A stretch of DNA of 64,000 nt. Origin: Spirochaetae bacterium HGW-Spirochaetae-1. GTDB taxonomy: Bacteria > Spirochaetota > UBA4802 > UBA5550. Position numbers and translations under genes: made by a program. Below the pieces are notes generated by a model. The model did not search any database. It was not told the DNA's origin and was given only the letters and a program-made list of their open reading frames with translations. Location of the stretch: NCBI GenBank assembly GCA_002839375.1, contig PGXY01000009.1:128080-192079 (forward strand). The letters run 5' to 3'. Positions 56,439-64,000 of this stretch are shown here, piece by piece. Positions within the stretch are counted from its first letter, which is position 1. Every line of letters starts with the position of its first letter.

Positions 56439-56460
56439 AAATTTAAAGGATTACTAAAAA

Positions 56461-56679
56461 ATGGCGAAAGAAGAACCCATTGAAGTTGAAGGCACAGTAC
56501 TAGAACCACTTCCAAACGCAATGTTCCGGGTAAAACTTGACAATGGGCATATGGTGTTGGCGCATATTTCTGGAAAAATGAGAATGCATTATATCAGAAT
56601 ACTGTCAGGAGACAGGGTTACCATTGAACTTTCACCCTACGATTTAAGTCGTGGAAGGATTACATACAGGTCAAAATAG
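56461..56679 (+). CDS. infA: Translation initiation factor IF-1
   Basis: A 72-residue OB-fold protein that occupies the A site during initiation. [21 protein letters not shown] and [19 protein letters not shown] are diagnostic; the end with LSRGRITYR is typical. It follows secY directly. rpmJ follows after 77 bases, with TTGACA at 56713-56718 in between that may be an internal promoter element. Confidence 0.98.
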   Translation: MAKEEPIEVEGTVLEPLPNAMFRVKLDNGHMVLAHISGKMRMHYIRILSGDRVTIELSPYDLSRGRITYRSK

Positions 56680-56756
56680 TAAATTCAGATTTATATATCA
56701 TTTTTATTAGGATTGACATTATCACCATACTTTCAATATACGGATAGAGGCAATAT

Positions 56757-56891
56757 ATGAAGGTCAGAGTATCGGTTAAAAAGATTTGCAGTGATTGTAA
56801 GGTTATTAAGCGGCACGGTGTTGTCAGGGTGATATGCACAAACCCGCGACATAAGCAGCGTCAGAAAATAAGAACCTTAAAAAAACATTAA
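56757..56891 (+). CDS. rpmJ: Ribosomal protein bL36, zinc-binding, extended
   Basis: A 44-residue product with the zinc ligands Cys11, Cys14, Cys27 and His32 in the CSDC...CTNPRH arrangement. Usual bL36 proteins have 37-38 residues; this one has about six more basic residues at the C terminus (KIRTLKKH). GGATAGAGG precedes the ATG. It is in the standard infA-rpmJ-rpsM order. Confidence 0.95.
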   Translation: MKVRVSVKKICSDCKVIKRHGVVRVICTNPRHKQRQKIRTLKKH

Positions 56892-56905
56892 GATAAAGAG
56901 GGCAT

Positions 56906-57277
56906 ATGGCTAGGATTTCGGGTGTTGATTTACCTAATAACAAGAAAATTGAAACGGCATTGACCTATATTTATGGTATTGGTGTGTCAATGTCTCAGAA
57001 AATTTTAGCACAAACCAGTGTTGACCCCACTAGTAGAGTAAAAGATTTAACTGATGAAGAGATTAACCAGTTAAGAAAAGCCATTGATACTACCACTAAG
57101 GTTGAAGGTGATCTTAGAACGGAACAGGCAATGAATATTAAGAGGCTGATGGACATTGGATGTTATAGAGGGATTCGTCATCGACGAGGCTTACCTGTCA
57201 GAGGTCAAAATACTAAAAATAATGCCAAGACAAGAAAAGGAAATAGACGACAGCCCATGGGTAAGAAAAAGAAATAA
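56906..57277 (+). CDS. rpsM: Ribosomal protein uS13
   Basis: A 123-residue 30S head protein that contacts the P-site tRNA and the 50S central protuberance. [15 protein letters not shown] opens it, the helix-hairpin-helix-like [14 protein letters not shown] follows, and the [14 protein letters not shown] segment and basic tail are typical. It opens the alpha operon section. Confidence 0.98.
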   Translation: MARISGVDLPNNKKIETALTYIYGIGVSMSQKILAQTSVDPTSRVKDLTDEEINQLRKAIDTTTKVEGDLRTEQAMNIKRLMDIGCYRGIRHRRGLPVRGQNTKNNAKTRKGNRRQPMGKKKK

Positions 57278-57287
57278 GGAGTGAGCT

Positions 57288-57674
57288 GTGAAACAGAAAA
57301 AGACTAGGAAAAAAGAAAAGAAAAATATACCAGTCGGTAAAGCATTTATTCGTGCAACTTATAATAATACTATAATATCACTGACTGATATGCAGGGGAA
57401 TGTAATAGCCTGGGCAACATCGGGTGGAGAGGGATTTAAAGGCTCACGAAAATCAACCCCGTTCGCCGCACAGATGGCCGCCAAATCTGCCGCTATGAAG
57501 GCTATGGATATAGCAGGCCTGAAAAGTGTAGAAGTATATGTTAAAGGTCCCGGAATCGGGCGAGAGGCGGCAATACGATCATTACATCAGACCGGATTAA
57601 ATGTAACCAAGATAAAGGATGTAACACCGGTACCACATAATGGATGCCGACCCAAAAAACGCAGAAGAGTGTAA
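57288..57674 (+). CDS. rpsK: Ribosomal protein uS11
   Basis: A 128-residue 30S platform protein near the E site and mRNA exit. [20 protein letters not shown] and the [13 protein letters not shown] segment, with the C-terminal [18 protein letters not shown], are diagnostic. The start is GTG with GGAGTGAG upstream. Confidence 0.98.
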   Translation: MKQKKTRKKEKKNIPVGKAFIRATYNNTIISLTDMQGNVIAWATSGGEGFKGSRKSTPFAAQMAAKSAAMKAMDIAGLKSVEVYVKGPGIGREAAIRSLHQTGLNVTKIKDVTPVPHNGCRPKKRRRV

Positions 57675-57689
57675 CGGAGAGAATGAACT

Positions 57690-58322
57690 ATGGCGAAGTA
57701 TACGGGCCCAGTTTGTAAATTGTGTCGAAGAGAAATGCAGCAGTTGATGCTTAAAGGTCAACGATGTCTTACGGATAAATGTCCTATAAAAGGAAAGAAA
57801 AAATATCCTCCAGGACCACCCAAAAAACGCAGAACAAAAATGACTGACTATGCTGTTCAGCTCAGGGAAAAACAAAAAATAAAAAGGAGCTATGGATTGT
57901 TGGAAAAACAATTCCGTATTCTTTTTGAAAGAGCGAACAGGATGAAAGGCGTAACCGGCGATAACATGTTGTCGTTATTGGAAAGACGTCTTGATAATGT
58001 TGTTTTCAGAATGGGTTTTGCATCATCAAGAACCCAGGGCAGACAACTTATCCAGCATAATCATGTGACAGTTAATGGTAGGGTTGTAAATATACCATCA
58101 TTTACAGTTAAAGAAAGTTCTGTTATTGAGATTCGTGAAAAATTCAAAACCAATGTCTTGCTGGAAGATTCAATCAAACTGGCCAAAGCTGTAGATTCAA
58201 TACCTGAATGGGTTGATGTTGATTTTGATGTCAAGTCTGGTAAAATCGTCAGACTTCCTGTTCGTTCAGATGTAGTTGCAGATTTTAATGAGCAGCTTGT
58301 TGTTGAATTATATTCCAAGTAA
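57690..58322 (+). CDS. rpsD: Ribosomal protein uS4, zinc-binding form
   Basis: A 210-residue primary 16S rRNA-binding protein, autogenous repressor of the alpha operon in E. coli. The N terminus has Cys9, Cys12, Cys26 and Cys31, a zinc site found in the C+ form of S4. The S4 RNA-binding domain (about 95-160) has RLDNVVFRMGFASSRTQGRQL and HVTVNGRVVNIPSF. rpoA follows after 94 bases. Confidence 0.98.
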   Translation: MAKYTGPVCKLCRREMQQLMLKGQRCLTDKCPIKGKKKYPPGPPKKRRTKMTDYAVQLREKQKIKRSYGLLEKQFRILFERANRMKGVTGDNMLSLLERRLDNVVFRMGFASSRTQGRQLIQHNHVTVNGRVVNIPSFTVKESSVIEIREKFKTNVLLEDSIKLAKAVDSIPEWVDVDFDVKSGKIVRLPVRSDVVADFNEQLVVELYSK

Positions 58323-58416
58323 TAAGCAGTTTTTATATAATGATCATTGTGAATGAAATTAATTTTACGATTTCAGTTCTGCTTTTTGTTGTTCTAAATG
58401 AAGTACGGAGGTAGAG

Positions 58417-59382
58417 ATGGCCCCAAGAAATTTATTAAAGGGCTTTAAAAGACCTAATAAGATTGTGTTTGAACATGCTGAATTACAGCCTAATTATGGC
58501 CGTTTTGTTGCAGAACCATTCGAAAAAGGATACGGTCTTACAATTGGTAATTCACTGAGAAGAGTGCTTCTCTCGTCTATTGAAGGAGCGGCAATAACCG
58601 CCATAAAAGTTGAAGGTGTTCCTCATGAGTTTTTTGCCATTGAGGGTGTATACGAAGATGTTACCAGAATAATTCTCAATCTGAAAAAGCTTTGCTTCAA
58701 ATATGAAAGCGAAATGCCTAAAGTTATCCATATAATCAAAGACGGTCCCGGCGATTTAACGGGAGCTGATTTTGATGTTGATCCTGATATACAGGTTATG
58801 AATAAGGATCTGGTTATAGCCAAGATGAATGAAGCTGCAAAGATCGATATGGAAGTACAGGTCGAACGAGGCAGAGGTTATATACCCGCGGAAATGAATA
58901 AGTCTAATACTGAGGCTGTTGGTGTAATCCCAATTGACTCAATATTTTCGCCCATCAAGAAAGTTAATGTACGAGTTGAAGATACCAGGGTTGGGCAGAG
59001 AACCGACTATGATAAACTGATTCTCGAAATATGGACCGACGGCTCAATTTCTCCTGAAGATGCACTGGCTCATGCGGCAAAGATTATAAAAGATCACATG
59101 ACGATCTTTATAAATTTTGAAGAAGAGGTTGAGGAGGAGATTGAAGTAATCGATGAAAATATCGAAAAAATGAAATCTCTTCTGGCAAAATCTATTGATG
59201 AAGTTGAACTTTCAGTCAGGGCGTACAATACACTCAAGAGCCTTGATATTTCAACTCTTGAACAACTGGTGAGAAAAACTGAAGATGAATTAAGAAAATC
59301 AAAACACTATAGTGATATAGTCTTGAAAGAAATCAAATCAAAACTTGAGGTTCTTCATCTCAGTCTTGGATTAAAGGACTAA
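58417..59382 (+). CDS. rpoA: RNA polymerase alpha subunit
   Basis: A 321-residue subunit. The N-terminal domain (1-235) dimerises and starts core assembly, with GRFVAEPFEKGYGLTIGNSLRR as the signature. After a flexible acidic linker the C-terminal domain (about 255-318, VELSVRAYNTLKSLDISTLEQLV) binds UP elements and activators such as the Crp-type protein at 18058. GGAGG precedes the ATG. Confidence 0.98.
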   Translation: MAPRNLLKGFKRPNKIVFEHAELQPNYGRFVAEPFEKGYGLTIGNSLRRVLLSSIEGAAITAIKVEGVPHEFFAIEGVYEDVTRIILNLKKLCFKYESEMPKVIHIIKDGPGDLTGADFDVDPDIQVMNKDLVIAKMNEAAKIDMEVQVERGRGYIPAEMNKSNTEAVGVIPIDSIFSPIKKVNVRVEDTRVGQRTDYDKLILEIWTDGSISPEDALAHAAKIIKDHMTIFINFEEEVEEEIEVIDENIEKMKSLLAKSIDEVELSVRAYNTLKSLDISTLEQLVRKTEDELRKSKHYSDIVLKEIKSKLEVLHLSLGLKD

Positions 59383-59395
59383 TACGAGGTTTGTA

Positions 59396-59905
59396 ATGAG
59401 AAATAGAAACAGTGTTAAACAATTAGGAAAAACATATTCCCATAGAAAGGCAATGTTTAATAATATGGTAACATCTTTGTTTAACCATGAAAGAATTATA
59501 ACAACTAAGCAGAAAGGAAAGGAATTAAAAAAGATTTCTGAAAAAATGATTACAAAAGCAAAAAGAAATCTTGATCTTACCGATTCTGAAGCTGAAAAAA
59601 AGCTTCATAACAAGCGTGAAATAATGAAGCACATTAAAAACAGGGACATTGTTAAAAAACTCTTTGAAGATATTGCACCTCGGTTTAAAACTCGCAACGG
59701 AGGATACACTAGAATGTATCTCCTGGGAAGAAGACCTGGCGATGCGGCTGAAATGGCCATTGTAGAACTGGTTGAGAGAGTACATAAGTCCGAGAAAAAA
59801 GAAGCAAAAACCGAAGGAAAAGAGAAAGAGAAAGAGAAAGAGAAAGAGAAAGAGAAAGAGAAAGAGAAAGAGAAAAAGAAAAAGAAGAGCAAAGAAGACA
59901 AATAG
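59396..59905 (+). CDS. rplQ: Ribosomal protein bL17 with repetitive EK tail
   Basis: A 169-residue protein; the first about 125 residues are a normal bL17 (KQLGKTYSHRKAMFNNMVTSL, and GGYTRMYLLGRRPGDAAEMA near the end). The remaining about 45 residues are a Lys/Glu tail coded largely by nine perfect copies of the hexamer GAGAAA (59822-59875), each giving Glu-Lys. The unit length keeps the frame whatever the copy number. It is the last gene of the alpha operon, before a terminator. Confidence 0.97.
   Translation: MRNRNSVKQLGKTYSHRKAMFNNMVTSLFNHERIITTKQKGKELKKISEKMITKAKRNLDLTDSEAEKKLHNKREIMKHIKNRDIVKKLFEDIAPRFKTRNGGYTRMYLLGRRPGDAAEMAIVELVERVHKSEKKEAKTEGKEKEKEKEKEKEKEKEKEKKKKKSKEDK
59822..59875 (+). 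repeat. Nine-copy GAGAAA tandem repeat inside rplQ
   Basis: 54 bases made of nine exact GAGAAA units, in frame as GAG-AAA (Glu-Lys). It lies in the dispensable C-terminal tail of bL17. Slippage would change tail length by two residues per unit without shifting the frame. Confidence 0.95.
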
Positions 59906-59923
59906 AAATTGATACTATAAAAT

Positions 59924-59955
59924 AAAAAAGGTGACTATAACGGTCACCTTTTTTT
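59924..59955 (+). terminator. Rho-independent terminator of the alpha operon
   Basis: GGTGAC (59930-59935) pairs with GTCACC (59943-59948) around a short AT loop, flanked by an A-run before and seven or more Ts after. It works in both orientations, so it can also end the convergent gene at 59974. Confidence 0.9.
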
Positions 59956-59973
59956 GTGCCTTGGTATATATTG

Positions 59974-60837
59974 TTATTTGTGCTCTGACAGTCTTCTTTG
60001 CTCTACCGTGTATAGCAGATTGAGATTGTCAATAGCATCAACCTTGAATTCCTTAGGTATTCTATCATCAAAAATCGGGGTAAGCTGTCCCTGTGTCAGG
60101 TTATATTTTCTGACGATGTCCCCCAACTCATTAATCTTTCTAATTTTATGTATCTCAATGCCATACTGCTTTGCCTGGCGGCAGAAGATAACCACATCCA
60201 TATATCGGTCTATTATATAATCCATATTTTGAGATGTTATTTTTTTCTTATTTTTTAGTATGACAATTTCAGGATCTTCATATAATCGTTTTGAATAATG
60301 ATAATTCTGGTATCCGCTTTTTATATATCGCTCAATAGTTTCACGGTCTCTGAAGAAGTGGTAATCAAGATGAGTGTATTTGTCAGTATATGGCTGGACT
60401 CCATTGAGAGGATCAAAAGGTTTATGAAAATATTTAGCAAAACTGCTGTCCTTGCTGAAATCAATTATAATATCGAATGATTCCTTGGAGGTTGAATCGA
60501 GTATACTTTTTGTTCTTTCAAGATAGTCCTTTGCAATCTGTTCCATGAAAACCATCAGATCGGCTTTAAGTGCCTTGAACTTAAGAACTGAGGAAGTGAA
60601 GTCCTGACCGTAATAATCTTCTCCCGCCGCCTGGAATTGAGCCTTGATTTTTTCATACGATTTTGTTTTTTCCTCGGTTGGGAAATTCTCAACGATGGTT
60701 CTTAATTTACGTAAAATATCAATAGTAAATTTATAATCTTTTGCAGCCTTTACAGAGGCTGAAATAGCCTGCGTATCATGATGTATAAAGCAGATGGTAG
60801 GTATAAGAATTGAAATTAAAATTATTTTAAATTTCAT
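59974..60837 (-). CDS. Exported hypothetical protein
   Basis: A 287-residue protein with a signal peptide (about 1-24, cleavage likely near DTQA). The mature part is helical and charged, with many Lys, Asp and Tyr residues and few Cys, suggesting a periplasmic soluble protein. The segments FSKDSSFAKYFHKPFDPLNG and VIFCRQAKQYG were not linked to a known family. AGGAGA before the ATG supports the start. It is alone, convergent with rplQ, and shares its terminator. Confidence 0.75.
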   Translation of the reverse strand: MKFKIILISILIPTICFIHHDTQAISASVKAAKDYKFTIDILRKLRTIVENFPTEEKTKSYEKIKAQFQAAGEDYYGQDFTSSVLKFKALKADLMVFMEQIAKDYLERTKSILDSTSKESFDIIIDFSKDSSFAKYFHKPFDPLNGVQPYTDKYTHLDYHFFRDRETIERYIKSGYQNYHYSKRLYEDPEIVILKNKKKITSQNMDYIIDRYMDVVIFCRQAKQYGIEIHKIRKINELGDIVRKYNLTQGQLTPIFDDRIPKEFKVDAIDNLNLLYTVEQRRLSEHK

Positions 60838-61217
60838 GATGTCTCCTTACAGGTCATGGCTCAATCATGCAAAATGTTTCCCTTTATTATGCTTATACCG
60901 TGGAAACAGGTGTACAATATTTTATCGGAATTTGTTTTTAATATCTTGATATTAAAGCGTCTTTGAAAATGATTATATCAAAAAGATAATTGATTTTTTA
61001 TGGTTATTCATCGTAATGTACTAACTTATTGTTTGTAATATTTCCGTGAAATGTATACTTGATATAAATGATGCTGATAGTTGAGATTCATATTAAAAAC
61101 AAGTAATTTGCACAATGTATTGTTCCCTCGTGATAAATTGAATGGCAGTAATCCAAGTTTAGTATTTAAAATTGATCCATGGATTTAATGGGTCCCGGGA
61201 ATAAATGGAGATTTCTG
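60838..61217. other. AT-rich divergent spacer
   Basis: A 380-base spacer between the exported protein gene and the DUF2225 gene, which point away from each other, so promoters for both must lie here. No clear consensus promoter, hairpin or ORF is supported. An in-frame ATG at 61179 upstream of the chosen DUF2225 start lacks a ribosome site. Confidence 0.35.
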
Positions 61218-62093
61218 ATGGAAGCACAAAAGAAAATATCTTTCAGGCAAAAGAACTCGACAATGTGCCCTGTATGTTCCTATGAATTTTACCGTGAAGA
61301 GCTTTTTTCGGGGGGAGGGCGTCTTATCGCGGGGAAACTAACCGATGAGCTTCGACGACTCTATGAGGATAATAAAAAATTTGGCAATATCATTCCGATG
61401 GTTTACCAGGTTACAGTTTGTCCGAGTTGCTTATACGCCGCATACCCCAGGGATTTTAACACTCTCGAGATCCAGGAAGTTGATAAACTTCGTGAGTTGA
61501 TTCCCGCAAGGAAAAGTGCAGTGGCTAAATTTTTTGGCAATATAAACTTCAATCAGGATAGAAACCTTGTCCTTGGAGCTTCCTCGTATATGTTGTCAAT
61601 GGATTGTTATAATGTAAGAAACAAAAAGGTGGCCCCGACGTTCAAAAATGCTGTTTCAGCAATCCGCGCAGCATGGCTTTTCAATGATTTAGCGCTAGAA
61701 AATCCGGAAAAAGATTTTAAAAAGATATCCCTCTTTTTTTACAAAAAGGCCTATCAGTACTATATGCGCATTCTTGACCTGATACAAACCGGTGAAGAGC
61801 CTACGGATGCGGCTGGAAATATGGGTCCTGATACGGATAAAAACTGGGGATATGACGGTATTCTTTATGTTTCCGCGGTTCTGACCGTTAAAATCGGTGC
61901 CAGGGAAAAGGAAATAGCCAAAAGAATTGAAAATTTTGAGAAAAGCAAGAGATATTTAAGCAGGCTCTTTGGCATTGGAAAACAATCCAAGACAAAACCA
62001 GGAGAGTTGCTGGATAAAACAAGACTTCTTTATGACAAGATTAATGAGATGCTGGAAGAATGGAATCAGGAAATAGGGAAAAGCGACGTCTAG
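61218..62093 (+). CDS. DUF2225 family protein
   Basis: A 291-residue cytosolic protein with two CxxC pairs, CPVCSYEF (about 16-23) and CPSCLYAAYPRDF (about 73-85), a probable zinc site, and a helical C-terminal part resembling TPR-like repeats. This combination matches DUF2225 (PF09986), found in Firmicutes and spirochaetes, with no known function. ATG 61218 is favoured by GGAG about seven bases upstream. Its 3' end overlaps truA by 34 bases. Confidence 0.85.
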   Translation: MEAQKKISFRQKNSTMCPVCSYEFYREELFSGGGRLIAGKLTDELRRLYEDNKKFGNIIPMVYQVTVCPSCLYAAYPRDFNTLEIQEVDKLRELIPARKSAVAKFFGNINFNQDRNLVLGASSYMLSMDCYNVRNKKVAPTFKNAVSAIRAAWLFNDLALENPEKDFKKISLFFYKKAYQYYMRILDLIQTGEEPTDAAGNMGPDTDKNWGYDGILYVSAVLTVKIGAREKEIAKRIENFEKSKRYLSRLFGIGKQSKTKPGELLDKTRLLYDKINEMLEEWNQEIGKSDV

Positions 62094-62872
62094 CGCTTGT
62101 CATTCAGTATGATGGAACCGCCTTCAACGGACTACAGGTGCAGAACAACGGCAGGACGGTGCAGGGAGAACTGGAAAATGCTCTGCATATTCTAACTAAG
62201 GAAAATGTTCGAATCTATGCATCGGGAAGAACGGATGCGGGTGTTCACGCCCTGGGACAGGTTGTCCATTTTGACTGTGAAAGCGATTTGAAGATTGAAA
62301 GGCTGTGTATTGGTCTCAATGGAATTCTTGACAGAGATGTGTCGGTGCGGAAAATATATGAGGTAGATCACAATTTTCATGCACGATATTCAGCGCGGGA
62401 GAGGGAGTATATGTATAAAATATATAATCACCCGCAGAGAAGTCCTTTCATGCAGTACAGAGCTATGTGGGTCAACCATCCCCTTGATACCGATTATCTT
62501 TCTGAAACGTTATCCTATCTTGTGGGTGAACATGATTTTGCCTCCTTCTGTAAGAAAAAGTCACGCATGGAAAATACCGTAAGAAAGATAAATGGCATAT
62601 CAGTGCACCGGGATGGGGATTATGTTAATATCATCATCAACGGTAACGCCTTTCTGCATAATATGATACGGATAATTATCGGTACCTCTCTTGAAATGTT
62701 CAGGCAAGGTAAGAACCCATCGTTAATGAAGAAGATTCTGGCGCAGAAGGATCGGGATCTCGGGGGAGTAACGGCACCTGCTTATGGATTGTATCTGAAT
62801 AGAGTCATGTATGATCCGGATCTATCTTCGATAAAAGCTTCATTTGGTGATTTTCAGGAATCTTCTAAGTGA
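62060..62872 (+). CDS. truA: tRNA pseudouridine(38-40) synthase
   Basis: A 270-residue enzyme that makes pseudouridine at positions 38-40 of the tRNA anticodon stem-loop. ALVIQYDGTAFNGLQVQ and GRTDAGVHALGQVVHF, which holds the catalytic Asp, are diagnostic; FLHNMIRIIIGT is the C-terminal signature. The ATG at 62060 lies within the end of the DUF2225 gene, with GGAAG just upstream, so translation is probably coupled. Confidence 0.96.
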   Translation: MESGNREKRRLALVIQYDGTAFNGLQVQNNGRTVQGELENALHILTKENVRIYASGRTDAGVHALGQVVHFDCESDLKIERLCIGLNGILDRDVSVRKIYEVDHNFHARYSAREREYMYKIYNHPQRSPFMQYRAMWVNHPLDTDYLSETLSYLVGEHDFASFCKKKSRMENTVRKINGISVHRDGDYVNIIINGNAFLHNMIRIIIGTSLEMFRQGKNPSLMKKILAQKDRDLGGVTAPAYGLYLNRVMYDPDLSSIKASFGDFQESSK

Positions 62873-63128
62873 TGTAAAACAATGCGTCATTCTCAGCCGT
62901 AATATGTGCCCTGTCATGTTAATTAATGTATTTGACATATATCGTGAGTTGCCGATCATTAGCGCTTAATTATGTAACAAAGTGCTTATGCGGGTCTCAA
63001 ACCAAATGTATGCTGTCGAGTCACATGCGCATGTTGCTGCTTTGAGCTCCGGATATTTAAAATACTGCAAATCAAATATGGCTGTAATGTCAGGATGTGA
63101 GATGAATTTACAAATCAAGAGAAATGTT

Positions 63129-63701
63129 ATGAACTATAATAGAATATTGTCTGTTTTTGCAGGTCTTTGTCTGCTGTTCATGTCCTCACAGGTTTTTGCC
63201 TTTGAAAGCAGAAAGGATTATTTTCTGAGACCGCAAATAGGCGGATGGTTCGGACCTATCACCCCCATATATAAAACCGCAGATCTTGTGGATGCAAGTA
63301 TCGGCGGCGGATTGTTTTTCCGTTACAATACTCCTTATAGACCGATAAAGGTCGGTGTTGATTCATCATACCAGTTTTTCCCTTCAAAGGGGGTAAACAG
63401 GATGCATTTTATCCCTCTGTATGCCAGCGCGATTTATCTTCTACCGATCAACCTTCCGGTGAAACTGCAGGTCAAGGGCGGTTTCGGCGGGGCATATATT
63501 CATATTTTTCCCGATGATCGGGGCCGCTGGGACCCCTTGTTCATGACTGGTATAGAGATGTCCTTTCCCGCTGGAAGGGTCATCAACATCGGGGCACGCA
63601 TAGATTATATTTATGTGTATGAAGGATATCTCAACGGGGCGAAAATGGGAGGACACTTTCTTAATACGGGAATAGCACTTTTTTTCAATGTTAATTTTTG
63701 A
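63129..63701 (+). CDS. Small outer-membrane-like beta-barrel protein
   Basis: A 190-residue protein with a signal peptide (1-24, ending SSQVFA) and then short alternating strands rich in aromatic and Gly residues (GGGLFFRY, GVDSSYQFF, GGFGGAYIHIF, RIDYIYVY), ending in FFNVNF with a terminal Phe, the usual signature for insertion by the Bam complex. It is probably an eight-stranded outer membrane protein of unknown role. The ATG at 63129 gives the cleanest signal peptide; ATG 63102 is an alternative. A lipoprotein gene follows after 55 bases. Confidence 0.75.
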   Translation: MNYNRILSVFAGLCLLFMSSQVFAFESRKDYFLRPQIGGWFGPITPIYKTADLVDASIGGGLFFRYNTPYRPIKVGVDSSYQFFPSKGVNRMHFIPLYASAIYLLPINLPVKLQVKGGFGGAYIHIFPDDRGRWDPLFMTGIEMSFPAGRVINIGARIDYIYVYEGYLNGAKMGGHFLNTGIALFFNVNF

Positions 63702-63756
63702 TATTTTTAATTGATTGATCTCCAGTGAATAATTTCAATATGGCGGAAAGTTTAAT

Positions 63757-64000
63757 ATGATGACCAGGATAATAAAAAATACATTATTACTCGTAGCTCT
63801 TGGGGCTGCAGTTCCGGGTTGCTGGGACAGGCCGCTCTTTACTGAGCTGGCCACTAACAGGCTCGAGGTGCGGCTTAAAGGTACCTATGCATCTAATGAT
63901 GAAAGAGCATGGCAGGCACCCGTAAATGTCAATGATGGTTCGATTGATGATTATCCACCGACTGACGTTACTACTATTGCTGATTTGCCAGATTCTTTTA
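63757..64000 (+). CDS. Lipoprotein, partial (cut by window edge)
   Basis: An open frame from ATG 63757 to the last base (81 codons, no stop). The N terminus is a lipoprotein signal: MMTRIIKN, a hydrophobic stretch, then lipobox VPGC at about residues 19-22. The mature part begins WDRPLFTELATNRLEVRL and is rich in Asp and Thr. GGCGGAAAG lies before the ATG. The family cannot be named from this part. It may be co-transcribed with the outer-membrane-like gene before it. Confidence 0.7.
   Translation, partial: MMTRIIKNTLLLVALGAAVPGCWDRPLFTELATNRLEVRLKGTYASNDERAWQAPVNVNDGSIDDYPPTDVTTIADLPDSF

Noticed and set aside
59822-59875. CRISPR-like tandem repeat
   Set aside because: Units are six bases and contiguous without spacers; a simple coding microsatellite. 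No CRISPR array was seen anywhere in the window.
59605-59901. Minus-strand Phe/Ser-rich ORF opposite the end of rplQ
   Set aside because: Complement of the GAGAAA repeat; no ribosome site and no plausible product.

Overview
The window most likely comes from a spirochaete, probably on the Leptospira-like side of the phylum. The strongest single clue is RpoB. Its rifampicin-binding cluster is otherwise of the sensitive type but has Asn at the position of E. coli Ser531, a substitution known to be characteristic of spirochaetes and linked to their natural rifampicin resistance. Double-membrane features fit: an omptin-like outer membrane protease, lipoproteins, an RlpA with a SPOR domain, and a small beta-barrel-like protein. 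Spirochaete-style receiver, GAF/histidine kinase and cyclic-nucleotide-binding/TPR proteins also fit. The tRNAs lack an encoded CCA. The species assignment is inference; no rRNA gene is present.

Layout. 1-7.7 kb: a minus-strand set (MarR regulator, short-chain dehydrogenase, small membrane-anchored protein) and a diguanylate cyclase, then on the plus strand an omptin-like protease and three receiver-domain proteins (lone receiver, receiver-PAS-histidine kinase, receiver-HD-GYP). 7.7-9.2 kb: a 54-residue ORF, a hairpin-rich spacer and an AI-2E-family permease. 9.5-13.8 kb: a selenocysteine formate dehydrogenase (catalytic subunit read through an in-frame UGA with a SECIS hairpin, a four-cluster Fe-S subunit, a small membrane protein) and a small antitoxin-like ORF. 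14-19 kb: an acetyltransferase, a secreted Lys/Glu-rich protein behind a consensus promoter, an amidohydrolase, two cyclic-nucleotide-binding proteins and tRNA-Arg(CCU). 19-29 kb: prfA-prmC, a HEAT-like membrane protein, nth and rdgB, a GAF histidine kinase with a nearby response regulator, queD with a DegT/DnrJ-fold protein lacking its PLP lysine, rlpA and tRNA-Thr(GGU).

29.4-59.9 kb is a nearly continuous gene-expression block: rpmG-secE-nusG-rplKAJL-rpoBC, then rpsL-rpsG-fusA-tuf, then the S10, spc and alpha operons from rpsJ to rplQ. adk and map are absent from the usual place between secY and infA. The block ends with a rho-independent terminator. 60-64 kb: a minus-strand exported protein, a DUF2225 protein overlapping truA, an outer-membrane-like protein and a lipoprotein cut by the window edge.

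The most notable points are: the formate dehydrogenase, which combines Sec, a Tat signal with a lipobox and no cytochrome b subunit; the DegT-family protein with Met at the PLP-lysine position; the omptin-like protease; the duplicated receiver modules; the nine-copy GAGAAA repeat that encodes the tail of L17; and the uncharacterised 54-residue ORF plus structured spacer at 7.76-8.07 kb.
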